Program-made: the position numbers and the translations under genes
NCBI GenBank assembly: GCA_963281155.1
Contig: CAUJLY010000001.1
Coordinates: 4,588,001 to 4,652,000, forward strand
Direction of reading: 5' to 3'
Source: Rhabditophanes sp. KR3021
Lineage: Eukaryota; Nematoda; Chromadorea; Rhabditida; Alloionematidae
Length of the DNA: 64,000 nt
The notes under the pieces: generated by a model
Told to the model about the DNA's origin: nothing
Databases searched by the model: none
Seen by the model: only the letters and a program-made list of their open reading frames with translations
In this document: piece after piece, positions 34,699 through 46,241 of the stretch
Layout of the letters: each line of letters begins with the position of its first letter
Numbering within the stretch: position 1 is the first letter of the stretch

Positions 34699-35633
34699 AG
34701 CTATATTAACACTAAATGGCACGGCAGCATGACGTTTTTTGACGCGGATGTTCATCTAAAATTCTGCAATATACGTGAAAGAAATTACTAATAAATAGTT
34801 AAAATATGCAAATATGTTTTCTATAGCTGATAGGTCTTTTACATTATTTATTCGTTAAAACTAAAGCATTTCTCGATAATAAATAATTTTTACTAAATAC
34901 TAATTATTCCAATTACCATTTTTGCACCTTTTTTAGATTGGCGATTAAAAATCAATCCTGCCAGCAGTAATAGACTATCAATAAATATGTTATATGTTCT
35001 CTTAACAATATTTTGTGTAATAAATTGGAATTATTTGATAATTATCTTCCTTAACAAGCGTCGAAATTGAACGTACTTATTAGATTTAAAAAATGCATGT
35101 CCTTTTACCTTTGAATAGACCATCATAATATGTGATAGATTCCATATTTTAATCATTGTAGTCATTATTTATTGCAAGTGTCGGGCAGTACATACTATCA
35201 CGTCAAATATGTACCTTAGATAAGCATATCTTATTCGACACAGTGATTAGCAAAAAATCTGATTGTCATCATTAATATGTATTACTACAAACTAACATTT
35301 TAAAGAAATACTTGATTGACAAATAAACTTTATCACAGAATAAATATCAAATGATGAATGAATTGATTAATATTATGATTTGATGAAACTGATAATGTTA
35401 AATAATGCTCAAAAATTCTCTTAAGCATACAAAGTCTAAAAATGAATTGTTGTTTTATTGACGAAACATTAAACAAATATCGGCGATTGAATAAGAAAAC
35501 TCCAATGATTGATATGACGAAGTTTATTACACAATATAACAAATTAAATGTATATATGTACATTTATATTATCTTATTAAGTTTATTCAATTTAAGGCAT
35601 TTAAAACAAGCTTCATTACCATCGAAGATTATT
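34699..35633. other. intergenic, convergent 3' ends
   Basis: About 0.9 kb of AT-rich sequence between receptor 2 (+) and the acyltransferase (-). Small frames around 35333-35666 on both strands lack motifs. No gene called. Confidence 0.6.
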
Positions 35634-37234
35634 TTAGAAAAAGGCAAAGACGCGATCTGTACATAAAGTAAATAGATAATAAATAAGCCATACGCAGGGT
35701 TTCATAATTGCAAAGTATGTAAAGAAGAACATGCATAACCAAAAGCATTCGGCAACAATTATCCGATTGTTTGGATAGTATACAATATTAGAAGATCCGG
35801 GGAAACTATCATGCTTATAGTAATACTCTAGCAGTTCATCCTTGTCTTGATAACATTTGTACAAAAACTCCGTCAGGTTTTTTTCATCGCACAGTTCCGG
35901 TGTAATTTTATGGACTTTGTAATGGATTCCCATAGTCTTGTTATTTTCGGGCCAGTTTTGATATAGTGCGTCACGAATGTCCACAACGTTTCCTTTAGGG
36001 TACCCCAGCGTGCAATCAATCAAGTAAGTGAGCGGTGGTCCTGAGTCTGAATTGGACTCTAAACCTTTTTCATCCTTTGGTCCTGCGACTTTGAGAATTG
36101 TCTTTGCCGCACCGATTCTAGGGTAACAGCAATGACGAAGCAGAGGAAGGTTGTTTTTCTCGGCAAATTTAGCTCCACTTTCTTTGATTAAATAAAATCG
36201 GGATCCTTCTGAAGCAAGAAAGTAAAATAATATTATTGTGATGAAGTACCACTTTTACAATCGAAAATTTACGAAAGTATACAAAAAATATCAACATTCT
36301 TCTTAAACAATTCCACAACAATCTTTGTATGGATCATTTCATGATAATTTTGGTGCCTTTATTATTTAGTGCTTCAACTTACCGGGATACATTACAATAA
36401 ATCTGAAATCATTGGCCCAGTAATATTTTTTAATATGTTTCTCAAACTCTTCTAAAACTACTTCTCGCTTGTCTGCACCTCCATTGATAAAGAAGTTATT
36501 ATGCGAATCCCAAAGAATCCCGAGTGGCGTGAAAAACCAAATATTATATATCCTACAAAATTTGATTAATTTAATTCGTTTAAATCTAGTCAAAACTCAC
36601 ACAAACAACCATCTGCCACTAATTAAGCCTTTGTTATACATTGCTGTCATCACAATAAAATGATCGACGAGTCCGAGGTGATTCGGAAGCAAGAGTACTC
36701 GTTCATCACAAAGATCTGAAATGTCATCGCCATATTCTATTACATTCATTCCTGCAAATGCGGATGTGCTAACCCAGTGCTCATTTACCATGAAACAGAG
36801 TCTATTTTCCAGGTAATTATAACATCGAACACTAAATTAAAAAAGGCATTAAATTAATATGAAGTAATGTTGGTTTTATAAAAACATAATACTTCGAGGA
36901 TATTAAAAAGACGTTATCATGACATAATTGTATCATCACAGAGTGGTTGCATACAAGCAGGTGTTTATATGTGAATCAAACTACACTACAATTGATACAA
37001 CCAAGATGTAAAATGGGTCCAATGTGTGTAGTAAAGTAAAAATTGATTGAAATCAAAAAATTATGAATATCCTTACCTGAAAAGTTTGATCGGAGTCAAC
37101 ACTACATATCGGGTCAAAACACAAGCGATTGGTACAATAATTGCAGTCATGAAAAGCCATACAAAAGCTAGACCCATATAAATAAAATGCATAATTCCAC
37201 GACTGTTTTGAACTTCCATAACATCACCCGTCAT
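35634..37234 (-). CDS. LPGAT1: LPGAT1-like lysophospholipid acyltransferase
   Basis: ER membrane acyltransferase transferring acyl groups from CoA to lysophospholipids. Exons 37234-37077, 36831-36601, 36552-36383, 36208-35634; 377 residues, matching the animal LPGAT1 length of about 370. The N-terminal TM segment (FIYMGLAFVWLFMTAIIVPI) is followed by the catalytic NHLGLVD (NHx4D) and the PEGSRF motif (YPEGSRF, with the Gly-Ser form), which is split across an intron. The middle block FAEKNNLPLL...RIGAAKTIL...IDCTLGYPKG is diagnostic of the LPGAT1 branch. Two hydrophobic segments near the C-terminus end the protein. A possible small gene ends only 31 bp upstream on the same strand. Confidence 0.92.
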
Positions 37235-37265
37235 TTCTTCTTTGCTATTTATATTTTTTGTGCCC

Positions 37266-37527
37266 TTACAAGTTCTTAAAATAAAATATACAACAAATAT
37301 AATAATTAAAATATCTTACTTTGGTGATGACAATAGAATGGTCGATGTATTTTCCTGCTGATGGTCGTCGAAGGCGGTCGTTAGTGAAGAGGAAATCATA
37401 TTTAATATTCACCAAGACCCTGGAGTGTAGCTTGTTTGGACAATATCTAGAAACACAAGGTAAAGCGAATAAAATAGATAGATATGTACGTACCACTGAA
37501 AAGAATAGATTTTAACAATTTACACAT
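37266..37527 (-). CDS. possible 57-aa gene upstream of LPGAT1
   Basis: Three exons (37527-37490, 37446-37320, 37274-37266) would give 57 residues; middle part NKLHSRVLVNIKYDFLFTND, then RLRRPSAGKYIDH, ending VITKNL. Both introns have good GTAC/TTTCTAG and GTAAG/TTTTAAG ends. The stop lies 31 bp before the LPGAT1 ATG, which could mean a two-gene operon, a regulatory upstream ORF, or 5' UTR exons of LPGAT1. No family was recognised. The middle exon is well enough formed to look real, but the first exon is weakly supported. Confidence 0.4.
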
Positions 37528-39976
37528 AAATTTATAGATTTATATAATATATTTCAAGCGATCTTCCAATATAAATGATATGTCTCAAACAATCTTTAAA
37601 CTATATCAGATACCTTATTCTATATAATGTTGCAATGTTATATTTTAGATTAAAGGCAAATTGTTGGTCTTTAACTATTTGATTTAGTCTGTTGCATTTA
37701 CGCACTAATGAAATAAATCAAAAAATGAAATATATAAATCATTTACATGGCTAAGCGTAAGTAATTAATTGAAACAATTAAATAAGGTATAAATTAAGGG
37801 TCAATGACGAGTCTTTGAAGAGAAATGTACAAAAATTAGAAACAAACCATTCATTTTTTACATGACAGTGATTCATTTTCGTTTGTTTTTTATTTTCAAA
37901 ATAATTCTACAGATATAACAGACATATAATTATACATACGTTAAACCATTCAATACAACTAAGTTCCGTCTAAAAATCACAAAATAATGACGACTTACAT
38001 TTACAATGAGTAACTTTTTTAAATGTGGGAGTATCTATTATTAAGCAGCTATGTGGTACTACTAAACATTACTTATGATAATAGTAATTTACCTCACATA
38101 TGTAAATTCGAATAATGATGATTTAAAAAGGCTTATTTTTCTAGTTTAAGTATTGAATTATAAAATAATTAAGAAAATTGAAGAATTCTGTTTTAAATCA
38201 AGGAAAGCACTGTTAGTTTTGTGTGCTTTGATGTAATGAAACCTTTATTCATTGTATTTTGTCGTCATCTTTTTGAAAAGTGAATGGGACAAATTGGTTA
38301 CATGTAAAAAAGAGATATAGTTGATAGGTCTTGCACTATCTGAATAAATCGTTATCGCTATAATAGATATATTGTGTGTCAGTTAAACTGTCGATGAGAT
38401 ATAAATTGAACTTAAAAAAATATATAAAAAATAAACTGATAGATTAGGTGAAACATTAGAATATTGAGCATGACAAGAAATGGTACCATCTTTTCAAGTA
38501 CTAACTAAATTCTTGCAATAGAGGTCAATACTTTTTTGGTTTAAAAAATGGCATATTCATCAAAAATATACTTATTATGATGAAGACACATAGTCATTGC
38601 TTTTAATAACCAATGGATACGTATTGTTTCAATGTTTAATAGAAAAAGTAAATTGACTAAGTATAAAATATGAGAATAAGCGAATGTGTACCACATTTGC
38701 ATAAATTAAAATTTAGGAAATTATAACAAGTATATACGATCTTTAAACGGACTCTGGTATAATGTTTGATGGATTAGTATAACAAACATGTAATAATGCA
38801 ATAAGTAGGCAGTAAATAACTAGGTTGATAAAAAAGCAAGTTTATAAATAAACTTTTCTTTGTTTTTATGATATAAATATTTTTAATGAAAATGCTTTTC
38901 ATTCAAACATTTTTGTAAACGTTCATTTTAATAGTATTTTTGTATACGTTTGCTAAAAATGATTTCTGTAAACGTTGATTACGAAAGTATTTTTGTAAAC
39001 GATCACTAAAAAGTATCTTTGTATACGCTGATAAAAATTATTTTTGTAAATGTTGATAAAGAAATTATTTTTGTAAATGTTGATAAAGAAATTATTTTTG
39101 TAAATGTTGATAAAAAAGCATTTTTGGTTTCACCCAGTAAATAAGGCATTAAATAGTATTTGGCAAATCTTTTGCATAATCAAATACGTGATTTCTATTT
39201 GTTGGCTTAAAGCGATACTATCAGTGTATATCAATATGATGGTATTTGAATATTGTAAAAAATAGAAATACTTACTATAATTTTAAATCTAAATACTTTC
39301 TATAATTTTAAACCTAAATAATCGGCTGATAATGTCATGACAAAATAAATGAAGGTTGTAAAAATATATTGCCGATTGAAAAGGTCAATTTGTTATTGCT
39401 TCCGGATATAGTGTAAGCAGAAAATTCCATTATAAACTAATTCATCATTATGTTGAAATTGAATGCCTTATATTAAAAAGATTCATGTCAAAAGCTTCTA
39501 CTAAATTATTCCTTTTAATATACATATTAAGACCATGAAAAGTTAGAAAGTTGTTAAATGGTTGTATTAAGAGCAAAATAGCTTTGTTAAATATGGATTC
39601 GTTTTAGACGAAATAAACATAGATTAGACCACCAAAAAGGCGCCATTATTGCAAAATTTATATTATTAATATTGGACTAAGCAATTTATTTTTGAAAGTT
39701 AGTAGCTAGTCACTGGAGTATGATTATAACAGAAAACTTCATGTTTCTTGTAATTTTAAGAAGTACGAAATATTATGTCATTCAATGCAATTGATAGTTT
39801 TTAATGCAACGGCTAATATACTAAGTACAATATTCCTTGACATATTGTCTACCTAGTAAAATATATGTATTTTTTTGAATTAGTGAAAGCTATGATAGGA
39901 TTAATTTAAGATAGTTGAACAAAGAGAGATTCTCATAAATTAAAAACATACTAATATTCAAAAATATCAAAAAGTA
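37528..39976. other. gene-free AT-rich region
   Basis: About 2.4 kb with no convincing protein gene on either strand. It contains the minisatellite at 38900-39130 and short direct duplications, such as TATAATTTTAAATCTAAATA near 39276-39320. It may hold the promoter of the LPGAT1 transcript. Confidence 0.6.
38900..39130. repeat. minisatellite, ~27-bp unit
   Basis: Around eight tandem units of the form TTTTTGTAAACGTTGATAAA with 6-8 further bases. Left-hand copies are divergent (GTATACGTTTGC, GTAAACGATCAC); the three right-hand copies at about 39048-39118 are almost identical. The gradient from divergent to homogeneous copies suggests recent expansion at the right edge. Confidence 0.85.
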
Positions 39977-40049
39977 AGCCCCCCGCGGGGCTCGAACCCG
40001 CGACCGTTAGATTAAAAGTCTAACGCTCTACCAATTGAGCTAGGGAGGC
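39977..40049 (-). tRNA. tRNA-Lys (TTT)
   Basis: Minus-strand 73-nt tRNA. Acceptor GCCTCCC pairs with GGGGGGC, D arm GCTC/GAGC, anticodon stem TTAGA/TCTAA with loop CTTTTAA (anticodon TTT), T arm GCGGG/CCCGC with TTCGAGC. No intron. Box A (TAGCTCAATTGG) and box B (GGTTCGAGCC) promoter elements are intact. Confidence 0.97.
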
Positions 40050-40802
40050 ACATTAAAAAATAAATATTTGTGTCCCTCATACAACTTTAGATCAAAATAT
40101 GTATTTAACGCAAATGCTGAATTGTTATACGGGGAAATAGCGTGAATAAAATAAGTACTTAATAATGTAATGGATATAATACTTTTTACAATTCTATAAA
40201 AAAGGATAGGCATTAGTGTGATTTGTTGCATATAATTTACAATTTAAAATAAACAATAGATCAATTGACTAAAAAACAGCGGTATAGTGATTAGGTTAAA
40301 GATAGGAAGAACAGCTCATCATGTTGGAACAACGATGTATAAATCTATGTCGTATGGCGGCACTTTGAATGATTTGAGGTCTATTTATGTCAAATTTTAA
40401 TCTTGCCGAAAATTAAAAAAATTAGATAAAATCTTTTATGCATTTGTGATTTCTTATGTTGTTAAAATAAGCAATGATATCAAATATGATGCATATTGCT
40501 TGTGTTAAGGATTATGTTATTAATAAAAAGGATAATTTATAAAATTAATATCATTTTATAAATGTACTAATATTTCATGATTAAAATAAAATTCCATTTT
40601 ACACATGTCGAAGTAAGATTGGTAGAGATTTCCAAGGTTCTTTTTGGACTGCAAAGATGCAACATTTCTAGTTGATAAGAAAGGGATAAATGATTATTAT
40701 AAGGCACAATTAAAATAAACACATTTTAGATTTAAATAAAAGGTTACATTGCGAAGTTTGCGACCAAACTTTTGCAATTTGTTATTGAATATGATTTGAT
40801 AT
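40050..40802. other. spacer between tRNA genes
   Basis: AT-rich. A 63-codon minus-strand frame at 40040-40231 overlaps the tRNA and is not credible as a gene. Nothing else seen. Confidence 0.6.
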
Positions 40803-40804
40803 GC

Positions 40805-40862
<58 letters not shown>

Positions 40863-40876
40863 TCCACCCGGTGGCG
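40803..40876 (+). tRNA. tRNA-Asn (GTT), copy 1
   Basis: 74-nt tRNA: D arm GCGC/GCGC, anticodon stem TTCGG/CCGAA with loop CTGTTAA (anticodon GTT), T arm GGTGG/CCACC with loop TTCAAGT. The acceptor GCCTCCG pairs with CGGTGGC except for a T-T mismatch at the fourth pair. A TTTTTT terminator lies 6 bp downstream. Confidence 0.96.
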
Positions 40877-40962
40877 AAACAATTTTTTCATGGAATTATC
40901 GTACTTTTCAATAAAATGATTCGAATTTAAACACATCTTAGTACTGGCATTTAAAAAAGTAT

Positions 40963-40964
40963 GC

Positions 40965-41022
<58 letters not shown>

Positions 41023-41036
41023 TCCACCCGGTGGCG
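40963..41036 (+). tRNA. tRNA-Asn (GTT), copy 2
   Basis: Identical in all 74 positions to the copy 86 bp upstream, including the T-T mismatch in the acceptor stem, and including one or two flanking bases (AT before the start). A T-rich stretch follows. A recent tandem duplication or gene conversion. Confidence 0.96.
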
Positions 41037-41426
41037 ATTACTTTTTGACAAATTATTTATCATTACTTTATTAATAAGTATAAATACGTTTTTTAAGACA
41101 GAACTCTACACAATAGACACTCGTGTGGTTAGTAATAAACTTTTCAAAGGTAATAGTAACTTTTTATAATACGAATTTAATTACATGGTTCCATTAATCA
41201 CAAAGTATCGAAAGTTTTGAATGACAACTAGATCAACAAATATTAATCATTCATTATGCAGTCAAGTGTTGTACGGATCTTACTAGACTTGATATAAGAA
41301 TATTATTTTGCTTTCTAAAGTTTACAAAATATATACTAAACCCATTCATTTATTCTTATATTTGTTCAACAACTAGCTCACCTCATCGCAGACTTATGTT
41401 ATCTCGATCAATGAGGCTAAATAGTT
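41037..41426. other. intergenic
   Basis: 390 bp between tRNA-Asn copy 2 and the M1-like gene. AT-rich, presumably the promoter of the latter. Nothing else seen. Confidence 0.6.
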
Positions 41427-42712
41427 ATGGGTCTAAATACTAATATTTCTAATAAAAAACCTATTCGCAATATTTCTCCAACAAGATGCCAAATATTTAG
41501 TAAAAAAGCATGCCTATTTTTGCAATGTTCAAAACCTTTATTTTTATTTTGGCTAGTGATTGCTTTTTTTCTATGTTTAGGATACTCTTTGCTAATCTTC
41601 TTTTCCTTTTTGGACCAAACTCATTGGATTCCTGACCCACAAAATATACCAAAAACAAACAAACCTCTGTTATATGAAATTGAATTTCAGGGAGACGTCG
41701 CAGATCATGAGCCTTTATCTACGTTCTCGGGAAATGTTACACTAACTTTTCAATGTACCGATGATTGCTCAAATTATTTTTACATTAACAAAGGCGATCA
41801 GCTTTCTCATGATCAATTCCATTTTTGCCTTCAAGGATCCAATGAGTCACTTAAAGTCGTTGGCCACAAATATAATAAACTAAATGAAATACAAACATTA
41901 GTTCTTAACAAACCTTTCGAAATGGGCCTTAACTATACCTTTTCGTATTCATTTAGAGGCGATTTACGATATTCTATTTATGGTAAATTATTTAGTTATA
42001 CTGGGTTGTTAACATCAAAAACATTTGGAATGTATTTTAGCGTCCCCGAAGATATAACTAAAGGTTTACGATACTTGGTACCTTCACTAGATGAAGAAGA
42101 TGACTTTTTTGCTTCACACTTTAAATGGTCAATATTAAGACGTTCCTCAATGAGGTCTTTCTCAAATGCGTGGATGAATGTATCACATTTTTTCGATTCT
42201 TTGTACTTTAAGGATCAATTTTCGACTACTATTAAAATGAAAACATATGAAAATTTGATCGTCATTTACAAATGCAATTATGAAAAGGAGCTTAACCCAT
42301 TTTCGAGTACAATAATTAACTCATGTTTTCGTAACACAATAACAGACAAATTTATTTCAATAGACAGAGTAAGTGTTAAAATGTATTTACTTATTTCTGC
42401 CAAAGGAGTAATAGATTTTTTGACTGTGCTCTTGCGAGTCCGTATTGCCTCAGAATTTTAGATATAATAAGTAAAAATAAAGAAATAAAAGGGTTCTGAA
42501 TATTTACAAAATAAAAATAGATGACTAATATTTTTGTTTAGGTGAATCAGTTTATGTGCGAAGAATCCAATGAAATAGGGAAAATGGATGCAATTGTCAT
42601 CGCCGGATCACCAACTATATTTCGGCCTGGCATTGGTATTCTAAATGAAGGGGAAACAATTCAAGAAGCAAAAACACTTGACAATACTAACAAAGGATCT
42701 CTTAAGAAATAA
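41427..42712 (+). CDS. truncated, non-catalytic M1 aminopeptidase-like protein
   Basis: Type II membrane protein, two exons (41427-42368 and 42542-42712), 370 residues. A cytosolic leader and one TM segment (PLFLFWLVIAFFLCLGYSLL) at ~37-65 are followed by an M1-type N-terminal beta domain: YSFRGDLRYSIYGKLFSYTG, and RYLVPSLDEEDDFFASHFKW at the position of the M1 A-x-x-x-F-P-C-x-D-E-P block. The last exon reads GKMDAIVIAGSPTIFRPGIG, where active M1 enzymes have P-K-M-D-L-V-A-L-P-D-F-A-A-G-A-M-E-N; the GAMEN substrate motif is therefore replaced. The protein stops about 30 residues later, before any HExxH zinc site. It should not be a peptidase; a receptor or decoy role is a guess. Confidence 0.72.
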
Positions 42713-42762
42713 TTGTATTTATTGTATTACAAATTAAATTTTTAAATAAAATAATATGTTAT

Positions 42763-45700
42763 TCAGTTTTTTTCAGCTCTGAAAATTGGGTTTTTGTAAA
42801 TCATTTCAATATCAACTTTTGGTCCAGATAAGTCCCTGATATTAGATAAACCGTACTTAATCATAGTTGGTCTTTCAAGCCCTAATCCAAATCCGGCGAC
42901 TCTGACATTTTCGGGAAGTCCCATAGGTCTCAGCATTTCAGGACGGAACATTCCGGAGTTTCCAATTTCTACCCACTTCTTCAAACCATCGTGATAAGCG
43001 AAAATTTCCATTGAAGGTTCGGTGTAAGGATTGTAAGCTGGCTTGAATTTGATATTATTCATTCCAATGCTTGTGAAAAAGGTTTGGATGACACCCATCA
43101 ATCCTCCGAGAGATAAATCCTCTTCAGCAATGACACCTTCGATTTGAGAAAATAATATTAATAAATAAATTTTATATACAATACTTTACATTTTTTATTT
43201 TTAAATTTAAATGCTGTTCACAAGCAATTCATTTATTTAATGTTTTGTAAATTCAAATTTTAAGAGACTGCATATCAACAGTTTTTACGACGTTGTAACT
43301 TTATAAGTTTGAATTTTAGCTATTTGCGTGTCATATTTAAGACCTAATGTAACGTCGTTAATCATCATTTCAATTAATTTCAGTGCTAGAAGATCGCCTC
43401 AGCTGGGTGTTATTTAGCTAAAATGGATCGAGAGGAAAAGACGACAAAACTCAAAAGACCTATCGCGGTTTTTTCGAAACAAGATATTGGCAGTCTATCA
43501 CAATTTACTTTGCATCGAAACTTTTATCACTTTTTAGTGGATAAAGTTTATGGGGCTCCGGTCCAATCAGTTGAGACAAAGACTCTGTTACTAGTTGAAT
43601 TCCAAAAATGTATTAAAGGTGTTGTATTAGGGTATGAAGATTTTAGACATTTCCTTTTTGGATGCAATGATATACTTTCCAAGTACCGGAATATAAATAA
43701 TTATTCCACCTCAGACAAAGAAAACTACAATTTGATTAATAATTTGGCTTGTTTTTGTGGTGTATACCCACAATTTAAAGAATTCTCCATCACTTTATTG
43801 ATGTCGATTACATACAATCTCTTCTCCATACCGTGCCTTCTCAAGATGGACCCTTATTACTGATGCACAAATTAAACTTATTCAGATGGGCAATAATATA
43901 CAGCGTATTCCAACAGGTCTTGAATAAATAGATCTAACCAACATTCTAGATGGAAAGCCTGATCATATAGATCTTACGGATGTTTATGATATCTTTTTGA
44001 AGGATGTAAAGAAAAATACTTGCGCTGCCAGTTTAAAGATATTAAGAAGAGGACATCGTGCAATATATTTTACTGGAATAACTCTAGTCAGGATGATGGT
44101 TCTTATAGCTGAAAATAGTGAAGTTTTTTGGGATTTGGTTGATGAAGTCCATCCAGAAAAGAGGTTAAATAGCAAGCCTAACACAATTTCTCGCGATCAC
44201 TGTTTCATGAAGTTTTCTTCAACGAAACATCTTGAAAAGCTTCGTTGTTCAGGAGACAGAAGAATACCATTGAGGTTAGAGAAGATGTAGAAAGCCTTGT
44301 CAAGAATAAGTGAACATAGATATGACTACAACTTCACTGATAGATGAAGCTACGTTTTTAGCAAGAAGGGAAAATTCTTCCATCAATTGGCAAATGCCCG
44401 AGAAAAGTTACGAATCATGAAGAAAACGTATCGCTCAAAAATGATCACTGAGAATGTGGAAATATCACTAATTCCGATTCCGGGAAACAAACCTTACCAT
44501 TTGTCTATCTTATGGATCCTGAGACAAATAGAGAAGTCGCTCAACTAATTTTAGATGTTTTAAAGTATTAAATAAAATGTCCCTCTTTTGATTTCGTTAT
44601 ATACCTTCAACTTGATAGAATTCCGCCAAATGAGTTGCATCTAAGGTTTCGTTTCTGAATACACGGTCAATACTGAAAAACTTGCATGGCTTGAACCCTT
44701 CTTGAGCTACACGGTACAGATTTCTGGCTGAGACGGCTGTAGTATGTGTTCTCAGAATATTCTTTTGTGCTTCCTCGAGCTTCCAATCATATTTGTATCC
44801 AAAAGATCCGAACCCTCCCTTGGAGTGTACTTCCTTCACTCTCTCAAGATAATCCTGTGGAAATTGAGTGGTAGTGGCTGGCTCAGCGACAAAGAAGGTA
44901 TCGTGAGCATCTCTAGCTGGGTGTTGTTGAGGTTGGAAAAGGGCATCGAAATTCCAGAATGAACTTTCTACCCATCGCCCAGTATTCATCTCTTCGAATC
45001 CCATTTGAAGGAAAATATCTCTGAATTCAGAACGGACCTTTAACAATGGATGAAGGTGGCCCATCTCAGGAACAAGGCCGAGGGCATCAAAATTGTATTT
45101 CTTAAATTTCTTATTAGCCCATTCTCCACTTAAAATCAACTCGGGGGTCAATTCAGCTTCTAATTTAACTAATGTGGTGGTAAATTGTGGCCCCTTTTTA
45201 ACGGTAACCTTCTTAACTACAACTTCGTTTAAAAGTTTTCTCTTCTTCAATAAAGTAATTGCATTGGCCGGTAAATTAGCCATGTTTCCACAAATAATGG
45301 CTTGTAATTCTGCCTTTATTGGATCTTCAGACAAAGTTTCAACTTTTCGCACGTATTTGACGGCTCCATCACTCTTTTCAATAGCAATCCATTTGTTTTG
45401 CATAGCCTTGCTCCCACCGAATTTACCAAATGGAAGTTTCATGATTTCAGATTGCAAAGTGCCGTCTACTCCAACAGCTTCCCATACTCGAAATTCGTGT
45501 GATCCAAACTCCTCAATTTCCTTTCCTTCACTTGTCAATTCATAGGCAGTGATCACGTCATCTGTTATTTCGATAAGCTAAAATGCATACATTTAAAAAA
45601 TAATGTATAATTCCAACTCACCTCCTCAACTGTTTGCAATGACTTAACTGCACCAATAACTTTTTGATGTTCTACTCCGAGAGTTGAAGCGTAAGCAAGG

Positions 45701-46085
45701 GAATCAACAGATTCGTTGATATTTAAGTGATTCAACAATAATTGTGGTAAATCCTCAATATTTGTGGCAGCCATGTCAATTTTAGGTTCTATAATAAAAA
45801 TGTAAAGATGCGAAATACCAAGGAAGGATAGTGCAGGAACGGAACAAAAAATAAAAATGAAAAAATATGATAATACTAACGTGCAGCTTGTTTGACGTTA
45901 TCTTTGGGATTCGGAATAGTACGCATATGATTAATCCATCGCTGAAGGTGGTCTAAGCCCTTAAATTGTGTAGGATCTTCTTGCAAGACAGCAGAAAGAA
46001 GTTGAAAGTCAAATTGAGAAACAGTATATCCCTTAACATAAGAACAAGCTGAAAAATGATTATTCCATGTTTGAGGATCAACCAT
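42763..46085 (-). CDS. FARSA: phenylalanyl-tRNA synthetase alpha subunit with N-terminal GST-C-like extension
   Basis: Cytosolic PheRS alpha subunit, charging tRNA-Phe with the beta subunit. Core exons 45788-45622, 45577-44605, 43136-42763; from the internal ATG at 45774 the protein is 499 residues, the animal norm. Core signatures: N-terminal winged-helix DNA-binding folds, [62 protein letters not shown] and [11 protein letters not shown] (class II motif 3). An upstream exon (46085-45881) splices in frame through a 92-bp intron (GTTAGT to TATTATAG) and adds 73 residues resembling the GST-C-like domain of eEF1B and AIMP3: [19 protein letters not shown] and [12 protein letters not shown]. The fused form is 572 residues. 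The 1468-bp third intron carries a family S relic. Confidence 0.93.
43137..44604 (+). pseudogene. intron-filling family S copy E (antisense in FARSA)
   Basis: A 1468-bp intron. The start block (AGAGACTGCATATCAACAGT, 43264) also occurs in the gephyrin intron. AATTAATTTCAG at ~43370-43381 is a trans-splice-like acceptor before an ATG at 43423 opening a 146-codon intact frame ([20 protein letters not shown]; ends KMDPYY). Frames further on read [15 protein letters not shown] and [13 protein letters not shown]. The last part reads [17 protein letters not shown], then [26 protein letters not shown] and TAA, linked by frameshifts. The element is broken in at least three places. The terminal CCCTCTTTTGATTTCG runs into the host donor. 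Function unknown. Confidence 0.75.
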
Positions 46086-46241
46086 GTTAAGTGTCTAAAT
46101 TATGGTATGATAAAAATAATTTTCCTCGCACAAATAAGCACATCGGCAAAAGACCGATATAATTTTAGCAAAATACAAAAATAGAGACAACAACTTTTAT
46201 TTAAAGGTCAGAAAACAGGTAACAAACTCATAACAAATCAT

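Noticed and set aside
38900..39130. CRISPR-like array
   Set aside because: Units are contiguous without unique spacers and the DNA is eukaryotic; it is a minisatellite.
10760..44604. Terminal inverted repeats marking family S as a DNA transposon
   Set aside because: I compared the left and right ends of copies A-F by eye and found conserved ends but no inverted match; non-autonomous transposition is still possible.
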